Assembly: GCA_902167985.1 (NCBI GenBank)
Contig: CABHNZ010000002.1
Coordinates: 186,001-250,000 of the forward strand
Direction of reading: 5' to 3'
Source of the DNA: Shinella sp. UYSO24
Lineage (GTDB): Bacteria; Pseudomonadota; Alphaproteobacteria; Rhizobiales; Rhizobiaceae
DNA: 64,000 nt
Shown here: one piece after another, positions 18,588 to 28,377 of the stretch
How the letters are laid out: each line of letters starts with the position of its first letter
Numbering within the stretch: the first letter of the stretch is position 1
Translations under genes and position numbers: made by a program
Notes under the pieces: model-generated
What the model was told of the DNA's origin: nothing
Seen by the model: the letters and a program-made list of their open reading frames with translations, nothing else
Databases searched by the model: none

Positions 18588-18615
18588 GGCCGCATCCGTC
18601 GTCAGGGATGCGGCC
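18588..18615 (+). other. Perfect 10-base-pair hairpin between binding protein and permease genes
   Basis: GGCCGCATCC and GGATGCGGCC flank an 8-base loop. No T-run follows. Such hairpins after binding-protein genes commonly protect the upstream mRNA so that the binding protein is made in excess over the permeases. Confidence 0.65.
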
Positions 18616-18646
18616 CGCCTGTCTTCGATGTCCGGGAGGTACCCAC

Positions 18647-19530
18647 GTGGCAATGCTGACCAACCGACGCAAGGAAGCGATTGTCGCCGCCACGCTGGTG
18701 GCGCCCTTCGTACTCACCTTCGCGCTCGTGTTTCTCTATCCCGCCATCAGGCTCGTCGAGTTGAGCCTGACCAATTCGCCGCTGATCGGTCCGGGCGAAT
18801 GGGTGGGGCTCGACAATTTCAAGCGGCTGCTGACCGACAAGCTGTTCCTGACGTCGCTGAAGAACAACGGCTATTTCATTCTGCTGACGGTCATTCCGAC
18901 GACGGCGCTGGCGCTTGGCATCGCGCTGATGATCACGCGTCTGCGCGGATCACTTCAGGCACTGGCACTCGCCATCTTCTTTCTGCCCTATATCCTGCCG
19001 GTCTCGGTCGTGACCCAGATCTGGACCTGGATGCTCGATTTCCAGTTCGGCGTGCTGCAGCCTGTCATCAGCTTCTTCTATGGCAAGCCGGTGCCTGTCT
19101 TCAAAAACCCCTATTGGGTCATGCCCATGGTTGCCATGGTGACGATCTGGTGGACGAACGGCTTCAACGTGCTGCTGTTCATCGCCGGCCTGCGCAACAT
19201 ACCGAAGGACTATTACGAGGCAGCCCAGCTTGACGGTGCGACACGCCGCCAGCTCTTTACCAAGGTTACATGGCCGCTGCTCTGGCCGGTCACGGCCTGG
19301 TGCTGACGCTGCAGCTCATCCTGCAATTGAAGATCTTCGATCAGGTCTATCTGTTGAGCAGCGGCGGGCCGTTCAACTCATCCTATGTGCTGCTGCTGAT
19401 GGTCTATCGCGAAGCCTTCCAGCTCAATCACGGCGGCTATGCCTCTGCGATCGCGCTCGTCCTCTTCGTCGTCATTGCGGTTCTGTCGGTTCTGCAGTTC
19501 CAGCTTCTGCGTGCGGGAGGCCGCCGATGA
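18647..19530 (+). CDS. Sugar ABC transporter permease (MalF type), one frameshift
   Basis: GTG 18647 is 7 bases after GGGAGG; ATG 18653 is an alternative. Six hydrophobic segments are visible, with the EAA loop DYYEAAQLDGATRRQLFTKV. The frame shifts near 19290 and continues LVLTLQLILQLKIFDQVYLL to RAGGRR. The stop overlaps the next gene as ATGA. CUT1 family. Confidence 0.9.
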
Positions 19531-20354
19531 CTATCCGCAAGCTTGAAAACACCATACTGACCCTCGGCACGTTCCTCGCCGCAGCACTCTGGATTTTCCC
19601 GCTCTACTGGGCCTTCATCACCTCGATCCGCAGCGAAGAGCGGGTCGTATCGGCTGAAGCGGGTGTGATGCCCAACGAGTTCAATCTCGCGGCCTATGTC
19701 GATATCCTCTGGAATTCCAACATCATCAACTGGTACATCAATTCGATCGGCACGGCGGTGATCATCACGGTCACGGTGATCGTGTCGGGCATGATGTGCG
19801 CCTATGCGATCTCGCAGTTGAGATTTCCCGGCCGGCGCATTCTCTACGGCGTCGTTCTCGCCAGCTTCATGGTGCCGACGCAGGCGTTGGTCGTCACGCA
19901 ATTCATCCTGATGAACGATCTCGGCCTCATCAACACCTGGGCAGGCATCATCCTGCCGCAGTTGATCGTCCCGGTGGTCATCATCGTCTACAAGCAGTTC
20001 TTCGACGCGGTGCCGAAGGAAATGCGCGAGGCGGTGGTGCTGGATGGCGGCGGTGACTACACGCTGCTGTTCAAGATCTATCTACCGCTCAACTGGGGGA
20101 TCACCACCGCGCTTGCCATCATCACCTTCATCATGGCGTGGAACCAGTTCCTCTGGCCCTTCCTTGCGGTGACGACCGAGAACAGGATGACGATCCCGGT
20201 CGGGATCACCCAGGTCAACGACGCGTTCGGCGTCTACTATGCGCGGCTGATGTCGGTTGCCCTTCTCGGCGCCATGCCGGTTGCGATAGCCTACCTGATC
20301 TTTCAGAAGAAAGTGACCGAGGCGGTAATGATCTCGTCCGGTGTCAAAGGTTAG
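19527..20354 (+). CDS. Sugar ABC transporter permease (MalG type)
   Basis: 275 residues, intact. The EAA loop reads MREAVVLDGGGDYTLLFKI, and the C-terminus VTEAVMISSGVKG is characteristic of MalG-type permeases. It is the last gene of the arabinofuranosidase operon. Confidence 0.93.
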   Translation: MTIRKLENTILTLGTFLAAALWIFPLYWAFITSIRSEERVVSAEAGVMPNEFNLAAYVDILWNSNIINWYINSIGTAVIITVTVIVSGMMCAYAISQLRFPGRRILYGVVLASFMVPTQALVVTQFILMNDLGLINTWAGIILPQLIVPVVIIVYKQFFDAVPKEMREAVVLDGGGDYTLLFKIYLPLNWGITTALAIITFIMAWNQFLWPFLAVTTENRMTIPVGITQVNDAFGVYYARLMSVALLGAMPVAIAYLIFQKKVTEAVMISSGVKG

Positions 20355-20612
20355 TCTTGCCGGTCACGTCACTCCGCTGCTGCTGCAAGGCATCCCTCGA
20401 TGAGCCCGCTGATTTCCGTGCGGCACGAACCGCCATTGCTGGCGACATCTGGTTGGTGCCGACCGGGAAACGGCTTCCGCGCCGAAACGGCAAAGCCGTA
20501 AGGGGGCGCCGGGAAGGGCGGCGCGGCGATGGCGATGCTTTTGGAGCGCGGTTGACCCGAGACCGGGACCGACTATCGGCGGGATCAGGGCATCGGTTCT
20601 GGCCCTTGAGGC

Positions 20613-20756
20613 ATGCTGATCGGACCACTTGGCATCGGCACGGATACGGATGGCTCCGTCCGCACGCCATTGGCCCATTGCGGATTGGCCGGGATATGGG
20701 CACCTATGGCCGCATCATTCAGCAGGCCACTCCGTCAACGTTACATCGTCTCTTAG
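20613..20756 (+). pseudogene. Amidase-signature enzyme fragment
   Basis: The frame reads GPLGIGTDTDGSVRTPLAHC then GLAGIWAP. This matches the core of amidase-signature enzymes (G-T-D-T-G-G-S-[VI]-R-x-P, with the catalytic Ser in GGSVR). Here the second Gly is Asp, and no flanking amidase sequence is clear within the 20355-20600 stretch apart from short Gly-rich pieces. It is a decayed remnant just upstream of the M24 cluster. Confidence 0.6.
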
Positions 20757-20826
20757 GTCTCTGTGCGAGGTTGCGCAAATTTCTCGCAGGGCAGAAACGA
20801 GCGTGAGAAAATTCCAAGCGCCAATC

Positions 20827-21019
20827 TGCAATTTATTTTTCATAGCCTGTCGGGGCGATGACAGAAAACCTCGAAAAGACAATCCGATAAAATATGCGCG
20901 TTTATCTACTGTGCTCAGTTTTCACTGATTTCTGTTGGCTTTTTTTCATCTGCTCGATTTTTAATCTCCGTGCCCACGTCCTGAACAGGGAGGGGGATTT
21001 GCAAATTATTTTTCACAGC
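20827..21019 (+). promoter_or_regulatory. Two matching 20-base operator-like sites upstream of the M24 gene
   Basis: TGCAATTTATTTTTCATAGC (20827-20846) and TGCAAATTATTTTTCACAGC (21000-21019) are identical at 18 of 20 positions. The core of the second, TGCAAATTATTTTTCA, is an imperfect palindrome (6 of 8 pairs). The A/T-rich gap 20760-21056 is otherwise empty. The RpiR regulator at 28378-29280 is the obvious candidate to bind these sites and form a loop between them. Confidence 0.55.
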
Positions 21020-21056
21020 TAGGCTCTTGCCATCAATAAGAGCACGAGCTGAATAC

Positions 21057-22476
21057 ATGACTGTAGCACCCAGAACCGTCTTCACACCCGACCAGCGTTT
21101 CGAACGCCTGCTCGATGGCTTTACCCCGAGTTTTGAGTTCGAACCGGTCGGCCCATTGCCTGAGAGCGAGTTCGTTGATCGCCTGCGCCGGATCCGTCGC
21201 GAGGCTGTGGTGGCAGGTCATGATGTGATCCTGGTGCACGCCGACTCTATCGGCTCCTACAAGGTCTCAAACTCCTATCTGAGATATATCTGCGACTGGG
21301 CGCGGGAAGGCGTGCTCATCATTCCCACCGATGACGACAAGCCGCTGACGCTGTTCTCCATCTTCAGCAGTTCCGTCCTGCTGCCGCCTGCGGGCGAGGC
21401 AGTTCTCGTCGAGGACATATGGCAGGTCGGCACATGGGGGCGTGAGACCTATAATCGCCCCGGCAAGACGGTCGACAAGGTTGTCGAGGCGGTCGCCGCC
21501 CATCTTGAAAAAACAGGGTTCTCGTCGGCGCAGATCGGTATTATCGGAGATGCCACTCGCGAGGTTACTGGTCGGACCTGCAGGGCCGGCTGCCGAGGAG
21601 CTCTTTCGTCGCCTGCGAAGGCATCGTCGAGCGCATGCAGAAGATCCGCTCGCCGAAGGAGCAGGCAGTCGTACGCGCCGCCGCTCAGCTGGCGAGTATC
21701 GGGATCGAGGCTGCCTATCATGCAACGAGGCCAGGCGTCACCGATTACGAGATCTATGCCGCCTTCACTTATGCGCAAATGTCGCGCGGCGGTGAGACCG
21801 GCGACGGATATCAGATCGGCATCAACCGCTACGGCACCCATTGCGGCAAGCCTTACGGCCATGTGGTGCGCGACGGCGACCTTATCAATCTCTACATTTC
21901 GGCGGTCATCTATCAGGGCTACACGGCACAGATCGCGCGCATGATCGCGGTCGGCGACATCACCGACAAGCAGGAGGAAGTCCTCCAGATGTGCACGGAA
22001 GGTGTTGAAAAGGCTGCCGCCCGGGTAAAGCCTGGCGTGCTGGTCTCCGATGTCGCCAATGCCTCCTTCGAACCCTATATCGAGCGCGGTTATCTCACAT
22101 CGGCCGATAGCAGGACCATGCCTTACAACTGGTCTGCCGCGGATGACGGAAAGCCTCTGCTCATCCCGCGAAAGCATGTTGTCGACGAAGACTGGGAGCG
22201 CCAGGGCCGCAAGCTCATGCATGTCTATCCGGCTACGCTCGGCCCGCATAATCCGAACGTCGGCATTCGGTATCGATGGGCAAGATGCAGCCCTATAACA
22301 TCCAGTCGAACAATCACGACATGCTCGCCGAGGGGATGACTTTCGTCCTGCATTCGCAGTGGCTTGAGCCTGAAGTGGCTGGCTGCAATGTCGGTGACTG
22401 CTATCTCGTCACCGGAACCGGCGCCGAAAACCTCAGCCACCACACACCCTTGGCTGTACATCGCGTCAAGGCGTGA
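21057..22476 (+). CDS. M24-fold (creatinase/aminopeptidase P) protein lacking metal ligands, two frameshifts
   Basis: An N-terminal creatinase-type domain (residues 1-170) is followed, after a break near 21572, by the pita-bread domain (MQKIRSPKEQAVVRAAAQLA...). A second break is near 22265, before SMGKMQPYNIQSNNHD. The family position of the first metal Asp (G-D-L-V-L-L-D) reads G-D-L-I-N-L-Y, and the second (GYxxD) reads GYTAQ. The EP Glu is His-Ser (GMTFVLHS) and the final Glu region reads CNVGDCYLVT. It is therefore not a normal metallopeptidase. Creatinase itself is a non-metal member of this fold. The protein may be a metal-independent C-N hydrolase. It starts the cluster that ends at 28371. 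Confidence 0.75.
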
Positions 22477-22537
22477 GATACCCGCATGCGGGGTGAACCC
22501 GCAGCAATCATAAAAAGAACCCCAGATGGAGAACCGG

Positions 22538-23795
22538 ATGACCAGCAGAATTCTTCGCAGAACGCTTATGGCCGCAGCCGCCACCGTTGCTATCGGTGTG
22601 GGATTGGGCATCACCGCCGATCAGAGCTACGCGCAGTCGGGTGAGAAAGTCACCCTCAAACTCGCCAATTCGCAATGGCTCGATGCCTTGCGCGGCAAGA
22701 ACCTCTGGGCAGCGATGCTGAAGTATCAAGAGGTGAACCCTAACGTGACGCTTGAGCAGGAAGCGATCCCTTCGGCCGAGTTCAACGACAAACTGACGAC
22801 GGAAATGGGTGCAGGGCAGGGGCCGGACCTCGCCATGATGCAGGAAGGGCTCTTCTACTCGATCGCGGATGCCGGCTTTCTGGTTCCGCTCGATGCCGCC
22901 GTTGACGGCGTGAAGCTGAACAAAACAAACGACAACGGCATCGTGGAAGGCAAGCGGCTCGGCGTCGGCTGGCAGCGTGCCGTCTATGCCCTGATCTATA
23001 ACAAACCGGTCGTCGATGCCGGGAAAGCTGGCGTCCCGACGGATATCGACCAGCTGATCGCGTCGGCCAAGGCCGCCTCCGCTGCTACGCCCGGTGTGAT
23101 CGGTTTTACCGAGCGCCATCAGATGAATGATTTCGGCGGCTGGTTCATGGATTTCCAGAACTGGGCCTATGGCTATGGCGTGAACTGGGTCGATGCCGAC
23201 GCAAGCTGACCATCAACACGCCGCAAGCGGTCGAGGCGGTTGCCGCATTCAAGAAGGTCTATGATTCCGGCATCGTTCCGATCGGCGACAGCATGCCGAC
23301 GCAGCGTACGCGCTTCAAGGAAAAGCACGTCGCTTTCTCCATCGATAACTCCGGTGGTACGTTGAACATCGCCTCCGGCGGTGCGCTTGCCAGCGCTGAT
23401 GTCGGGGCTGCCCCGATGCCGTTCAAGTTCCCAGGTGCGCATCAGCAGATCTTGTCGGCGTCAGCAGCCACAGCAAGCACCAGAAAGAGGCAATTGCCTT
23501 CGTCAAATGGCTCGTAAGCCCGGCCGGCCAGCAGGCCTTGCGTGATGCTTCCGGACCGGATGCGCTGGCGACCGATGTGCCGGTGAGCGACGCCTATTCC
23601 AAGGCCAATCCCTGGGCTCCGACATTCGTCAAGCTTGCCCAGACGTCACGCAGCACGCTGATCAAGGGGCATGAGGTCGAGACGGCCCAGATCATGCGCT
23701 TCGTCATGGAAGCGGTCGAAAAGGTCATTCTGTCCAACGCTGATCCCAAGGCAGCGCTTGCCGATGCGCAGAACGCCGTCGATCGTCAATTCTGA
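22538..23795 (+). CDS. Extracellular solute-binding protein family 1, two frameshifts
   Basis: Leader MTSRILRRTLMAAAATVAIG with later AYAQ cleavage. The mature region includes VTLKLANSQWLDALRGKN and TEMGAGQGPDLAMMQ. Breaks near 23205 and 23450 lead to FKKVYDSGIVPIGDSMPTQR and then KHQKEAIAFVKWLVSPAGQQ. ATG 22538 is preferred over 22526 because GGAGA is 5 bases upstream. Just before it, CCCGCATGCGGG (22481-22492) is a perfect palindrome. CUT1-type binding protein of the cluster. Confidence 0.88.
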
Positions 23796-23816
23796 CCGCT
23801 GCATTCCGGAGAGGAG

Positions 23817-24730
23817 ATGAAGGACGTGGGTAAACGCGATCCAAACAGGAAAAGCGGCATCAGCCGGCTACTGCCCTATGCCTTTATCCTTCCGCCAATG
23901 ATCTATCTCGGTGTCTTCATGTTCTGGCCGCTGGCGCGGCAGATCTACATGAGCTTCACCAATACGAGGATCATCAATCCGAACCGAGGCCGTTTCATCG
24001 GCCTCGGCAACTACGAACGCCTGCTGGACGACCCCAATTTCTACGTCTCGCTGAAGGCAACGTTGATCTATACGGTCTGCACGGTCGTTATTGGCGCCGG
24101 CCTCGGGCTGGTGACGGCGCTCGCTATCGACCGGCCGTTCAAGGGCCGGGCCATCGTGCGTGCCATCCTCCTCTTCGGCTGGGCCGTACCAGGCGTTGCC
24201 GCGTCGCTTATCTGGCTGTGGATGTATAACGAACGGTCGGGCATCTTCAACCGGATCACCGAGGTCATCGGTCTCGGGCGTTTTCCTGGCTGACAAGCAC
24301 CGATCTCGCTCTTGCCTCCGTTCTGGCCGTCACCGTCTGGCAGGTCGCCCCCTTTGTCATGCTCGTTGTTTTGGCCGCACTCCAGTCGGTTCCGGGTGAG
24401 GTGCGCGAGGCAGCTCGGATCGACGGCGCCGATGGTCTGAGCACCTACCGTGCCGTCACCTGGCCACATATTCGGCCATCGGTGCAGCTGGCCGCGCTCC
24501 TGGTCGCCGTCTGGTCGATCCGGCGCTACGACATCATCTATCTTCTGACAGGTGGCGGACCGCTCGGCTCGACCAGCACGCTCGTCGTCAAAATCCGCCA
24601 GACGGCATTCGAGGGACAAGAGCTTGGCTTTGCCAGCGCCTACGGTGCCGTCGGTCTGGTCCTCGCCCTGATGATTGCCGCCGTCCACTACGTGGTCGAA
24701 CAACGCCGCATGAAATGGATGGCCCGCTGA
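23817..24730 (+). CDS. ABC transporter permease (MalF type), one frameshift
   Basis: Hydrophobic N-terminal segments follow LLPYAFILPPMIYLGVF. The frame breaks near 24280 and resumes with WLTSTDLALASVLAVTVWQV and the EAA loop EVREAARIDGADGLSTYRAV. The annotated ATG directly abuts GGAGAGGAG, so the in-frame GTG at 23826, 9 bases further on, may be the true start. The stop overlaps the next start as TGATG. Confidence 0.88.
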
Positions 24731-25563
24731 TGACGACGAAATCCATCATTCTCAAATTGCTTCGCTATCTCCTGATTGGCTGCCTGCTGCTGCTCGCCGG
24801 CTTCCCCGTCTACTGGATGGTGACGACCGCACTGTCGGTCAATTCCCAGCTTTACGGGACAGGTCAGGTGGTCTGGCCACAACCGGCGAATTTCCCCGAC
24901 CTTGTCGCCGAGCTTGGCAAGGTTCCGCTTGGGCGCTGGATGTTCAATACGCTCCTCATTGCATCCGGCGGCACGGTCTTGAGCCTTGTCCTCGGATCGC
25001 TGGCCGGTTACGCGCTCAGCCGGTTCCGCTTTCACGGCAGGGGCATTGTCGGCTTTCTTCTGTTCATGACCCAGGTCGTACCGGAGGCCCTGATCCTCGT
25101 GCCGCTTTATGCGATGTTCATCACGTTTGGTCTGCTCAACAGCTTGACCGGCCTGGTGCTTGCCAATGTCGGTTTCTCGCTGCCGGTCGCCTGCTTCATT
25201 CTCAAGGGAGCGATGGATGCCGTTCCCTATGAGATCGAGGAATCGGCGATCATTGATAACTGCCCGCGTTTCAGCGTGCTCACGATGATTATCCTGCCGT
25301 TGATCGCACCGAGCATTGCTGCGGCCGCCGTTGTCGCCTTCTTCGCGGGCTGGAACGAGTTCCTCTTCGCATCGACCTTCCTGATGGATGGCTCGCTGTG
25401 GCCGGCAAGTGTCGGCCTGGCGTCCTTTGTCGGCCAGTATGAAACACCGATGTCTGCCGTCATGGGAGCCGCCGTCGTTTTCAGCCTCCCGGCCATCGTC
25501 TTCTTCCTCCTCATTCAGCGCAAGATCGTCGCCGGTCTGACTGCTGGTGCCGTAAAGGGATAA
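24730..25563 (+). CDS. ABC transporter permease (MalG type)
   Basis: About 277 residues, intact. The EAA loop reads EIEESAIIDNCPRFSVLTMI, with a conserved GWNEFLFASTFL and a C-terminus VAGLTAGAVKG typical of MalG-like subunits. It starts in the stop of its partner, and the ATPase follows 4 bases after its stop. Confidence 0.93.
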   Translation: MTTKSIILKLLRYLLIGCLLLLAGFPVYWMVTTALSVNSQLYGTGQVVWPQPANFPDLVAELGKVPLGRWMFNTLLIASGGTVLSLVLGSLAGYALSRFRFHGRGIVGFLLFMTQVVPEALILVPLYAMFITFGLLNSLTGLVLANVGFSLPVACFILKGAMDAVPYEIEESAIIDNCPRFSVLTMIILPLIAPSIAAAAVVAFFAGWNEFLFASTFLMDGSLWPASVGLASFVGQYETPMSAVMGAAVVFSLPAIVFFLLIQRKIVAGLTAGAVKG

Positions 25564-25567
25564 TCCA

Positions 25568-26728
25568 TTGCCTGCCATCACATTCAACAACCTGTCAAAG
25601 ACCTTCGGCGACAACACCGTCATCAAATCGTTCAGCGCCGATATCGCAGATGGCGAGTTCCTCGTGCTGTTGGGCCCATCGGGGTGCGGGAAATCGACCC
25701 TCCTGCGCATGATTGCCGGCTTGAGCGACATCACCTCCGGCGAACTCAAGTTCAACGATGAGGTGGCCAATCTATGGGAGCCGAAGCAGCGCGGCGTCGC
25801 CTTCGTGTTCCAGTCCTATGCCCTTTATCCGCATATGACGGTGCGCGAGAACATCGCTTTCCCGTTGATCATGAACGCATTTCGCAAATGGTATCATCTG
25901 CCGATCGTCAACGCGATCATGCGGCGCCGTCTGATGAGGCAGCCGGATATCGCCGAAAAGACCTTGCGCATTGCCCGCCAGCTGGAGCTTGAGGCACTGC
26001 TCGACAGACGACCCTCCAGTCTGTCTGGCGGCCAGCGCCAGCGCGTCGCCCTTGCGCGAGCCCTTGTTCGGGAGCCGCAGCTCTATCTTCTCGACGAACC
26101 GCTGTCGAACCTCGATGCCAAGCTTCGAACCCAGATGCGCTCGGAGATCTCCGCGCTGCATCACAAGGTGGGCAAGACATTCGTCTATGTCACCCATGAC
26201 CAGGTCGAGGCCATGACGATGGCGAGCCGGATCATCATCATGGACAAGGGCGTCGTGCAGCAGGTCGACACGCCCGACAATGTCTACGACAACCCGGCCA
26301 ATACATTCGTTGCGAAATTCATCGGTTCGCCACCGATGAACCTGATCCCTGCCTCAATGCGCGCCGATGGCCTCAAGCTCATGGGGCAGATCCCTGTCGT
26401 TCATTCAGGGGGCGTACCCACCCGTCGTGAAGTGACATTCGGCATCAGGCCGGAGAAGCTTGCGCTCATGCCAGAGGGCGCGGGGCGCATTCCCGCGCAA
26501 GTGGCCGTCATCGAGCGCCTCGGCGCCGAGACCGTCATAGGCTGCCGCCTTGCTGCACAGAAAGAGCAGTCGCAGGAACTGTTGATCGAACAGGATTTTG
26601 TCTTCGTCCGCGTATCCGGCAATCCGCGGATGCAGATCGGCGAAATGTGTTCTCTCGATTACCGCGACGAGGACGTGCTCTGGTTCAACGCCGATAGCGG
26701 CGAACGTCTTTTCCCCAAACAGAAGTGA
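25568..26728 (+). CDS. ABC transporter ATP-binding protein (MalK/UgpC type) with an enlarged helical domain
   Basis: 386 residues from a TTG start. Walker A GPSGCGKST, VFQSYALYPH, LSGGQRQR, LLDEPLSNLD and VTHDQVEAMT are all present, with a C-terminal regulatory domain (FGIRPEKL). Between ENIAFPL and LLDRRP there are about 43 residues where MalK has about 25. The additional stretch (MNAFRKWYHLPIVNAIMRRR) is basic and aromatic. The helical domain contacts the permeases, so the insert may reflect a different permease interface. Confidence 0.92.
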   Translation: MPAITFNNLSKTFGDNTVIKSFSADIADGEFLVLLGPSGCGKSTLLRMIAGLSDITSGELKFNDEVANLWEPKQRGVAFVFQSYALYPHMTVRENIAFPLIMNAFRKWYHLPIVNAIMRRRLMRQPDIAEKTLRIARQLELEALLDRRPSSLSGGQRQRVALARALVREPQLYLLDEPLSNLDAKLRTQMRSEISALHHKVGKTFVYVTHDQVEAMTMASRIIIMDKGVVQQVDTPDNVYDNPANTFVAKFIGSPPMNLIPASMRADGLKLMGQIPVVHSGGVPTRREVTFGIRPEKLALMPEGAGRIPAQVAVIERLGAETVIGCRLAAQKEQSQELLIEQDFVFVRVSGNPRMQIGEMCSLDYRDEDVLWFNADSGERLFPKQK

Positions 26729-27639
26729 TCACGATGCAAGATTTTCATGTGACGGCAACCGGACATAGCCTCAACTATCTTCCGGAATATATCGCCGGCT
26801 GGCAGGGCTTCTTTGCCGACGAAGGGCTGCAGGTGGCGGCAACTGTCCCGTCTCCCTGGGACCTTGTTCTCAGTGATATCGATCATGCCAAAGCGGATGC
26901 CGCTCTAGGCGGTATCTGGGTCCCGTCCATGTTTCACGGGCGTGGAAAACGCTATACACCCTTTGCCCAGGTCGCCGCGCGCGCTCCGTTGGCGGTCGTC
27001 GGGCGGGAAAGGGCGGAGGATTTCGACTGGGCCCGGATGCCCGGCAAGACTGTGGCGATGAAGGGCAGCAACGGCGCAAGTGTCGGCCTCTACGTCAAGA
27101 TGCTAATGCGGGAAAACGGGCTTGATCCTCGGTCCGTCAATTTCATTCAGGATCTCGACGGCAAGATGCTGTCTGATCTGTTTGTCGGCGGAATGGCCGA
27201 CTATCTGGTCATCGATTACCCCTCGGCCGTGACATTGGCCGCCCGTTATCCTGTTCATGTCGTCACGGCATTGTCCGTCGATGGCGGCAACATCCCCTGG
27301 AGCGTCTATTACGCACCGGGAGAAAGCGATGCGACCCGTCTCGAGACGCAGGCGCGCTTCTGCCGCGCGCTGGGTCTTGGCATGCAGTGGATCCTCGATC
27401 ACGAGGCGGCCGGGTATCGCGACTTTCTTGTCACGACATTCCCGAAGTTCGATGGCGATCTTCTGGTGAAGCTCACCGACACCTATCGCAAGATTGGCAT
27501 GTGGACGACGCCGCGGATCGATCGCGATGCCTATGATCGCTGGCAGACAGGTATTGCCGACGGCCATCTCACGACAGCTCCGATTGCCTATGATGCGTTG
27601 ATCGATGGTCGCGCGACGACTGCCTTCGTCAAGGCCTGA
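26725..27639 (+). CDS. NMT1/THI5-like protein without a signal peptide
   Basis: About 304 residues from a GTG overlapping the ATPase stop (GTGA), or ATG 26734. It reads QDFHVTATGHSLNYLPEYIA then GWQGFFADEGLQV and has the two-lobe NMT1 fold throughout (MKGSNGASVGLYVKMLMREN, NFIQDLDGKMLSDLF). No leader or lipobox is present, so it should be cytoplasmic, unlike the secreted NMT1 protein at 5807. It may be an enzyme or an intracellular ligand binder. The cluster already has its own binding protein at 22538. Confidence 0.8.
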   Translation: MITMQDFHVTATGHSLNYLPEYIAGWQGFFADEGLQVAATVPSPWDLVLSDIDHAKADAALGGIWVPSMFHGRGKRYTPFAQVAARAPLAVVGRERAEDFDWARMPGKTVAMKGSNGASVGLYVKMLMRENGLDPRSVNFIQDLDGKMLSDLFVGGMADYLVIDYPSAVTLAARYPVHVVTALSVDGGNIPWSVYYAPGESDATRLETQARFCRALGLGMQWILDHEAAGYRDFLVTTFPKFDGDLLVKLTDTYRKIGMWTTPRIDRDAYDRWQTGIADGHLTTAPIAYDALIDGRATTAFVKA

Positions 27640-27654
27640 AGGGGAGGCACGTCC

Positions 27655-28371
27655 ATGCAGATTACTGTTATCAATCCCAATACGACCCGTGCCATGACCG
27701 AGCGAATAGCCGCGGCGGCCCGTCAGGTGGCGAGTTCAGGCACGCAGATCATTGGCTGCCAGCCGAGCTTTGGGCCGGCAGCCATCGAAGGGCCGTTCGA
27801 CGGAGCCCTTGCTGTTCCCGGCCTTCTCAAGGAGATCGTCGCCGTCGAGCAGGCCGGGGCCGATGCCCACATCATCGCGTGCTTTGACGATACGGGCCTC
27901 GATGCCGCCCGCGCCATCGCAACAAAGCCGGTGATCGGTATTGGCGAAGCCTCGCTTCAGGCCGTGAGCCTCGTCTCTCACAGCTTTTGCGTGGTCACGA
28001 CGCTTTCGCGCTCAGCGCCTGTCATTGAGGACAATATACGCCGCTACGGGTTCGCACATCGCTGCAAGCGCGTCTTCGCCTCCGACATTCCCGTTCTTGC
28101 ACTTGAAGATCCGGCAACAGGCGCAGTCGGCACCATTTCCGGCTTCATCGAGCAGGCGATCGAAATGGGAGCAGATGGCGTCGTTCTCGGCTGTGCCGGC
28201 ATGGCGGACTTTGCCCACGACCTGCAAGCGCAGCACGGCATTCCGGTCGTCGATGGCGTGACCGCAGCGGTTGGCCTTGCAGAGATGCTCGTCCGTTGTG
28301 GGCTTACCCCTTCCAAACGCGGTGTTTGGGCCGCGCCGACCAGACAGGCTGTGCTGGATGGCTACCCTTGA
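27655..28371 (+). CDS. Asp/Glu/hydantoin racemase family protein
   Basis: 238 residues starting MQITVINPNTTRAMTERI, the hydantoin racemase N-terminus. The two catalytic cysteines are in AHIIACFDDTGLDAAR and GVVLGCAGM. GGGGAGG precedes the ATG. The family racemises 5-substituted hydantoins, aspartate or glutamate by two-cysteine acid/base chemistry. It ends the plus-strand operon that begins at 21057 and converges on the RpiR gene 6 bases away. Confidence 0.88.
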   Translation: MQITVINPNTTRAMTERIAAAARQVASSGTQIIGCQPSFGPAAIEGPFDGALAVPGLLKEIVAVEQAGADAHIIACFDDTGLDAARAIATKPVIGIGEASLQAVSLVSHSFCVVTTLSRSAPVIEDNIRRYGFAHRCKRVFASDIPVLALEDPATGAVGTISGFIEQAIEMGADGVVLGCAGMADFAHDLQAQHGIPVVDGVTAAVGLAEMLVRCGLTPSKRGVWAAPTRQAVLDGYP

Positions 28372-28377
28372 GGAGCC

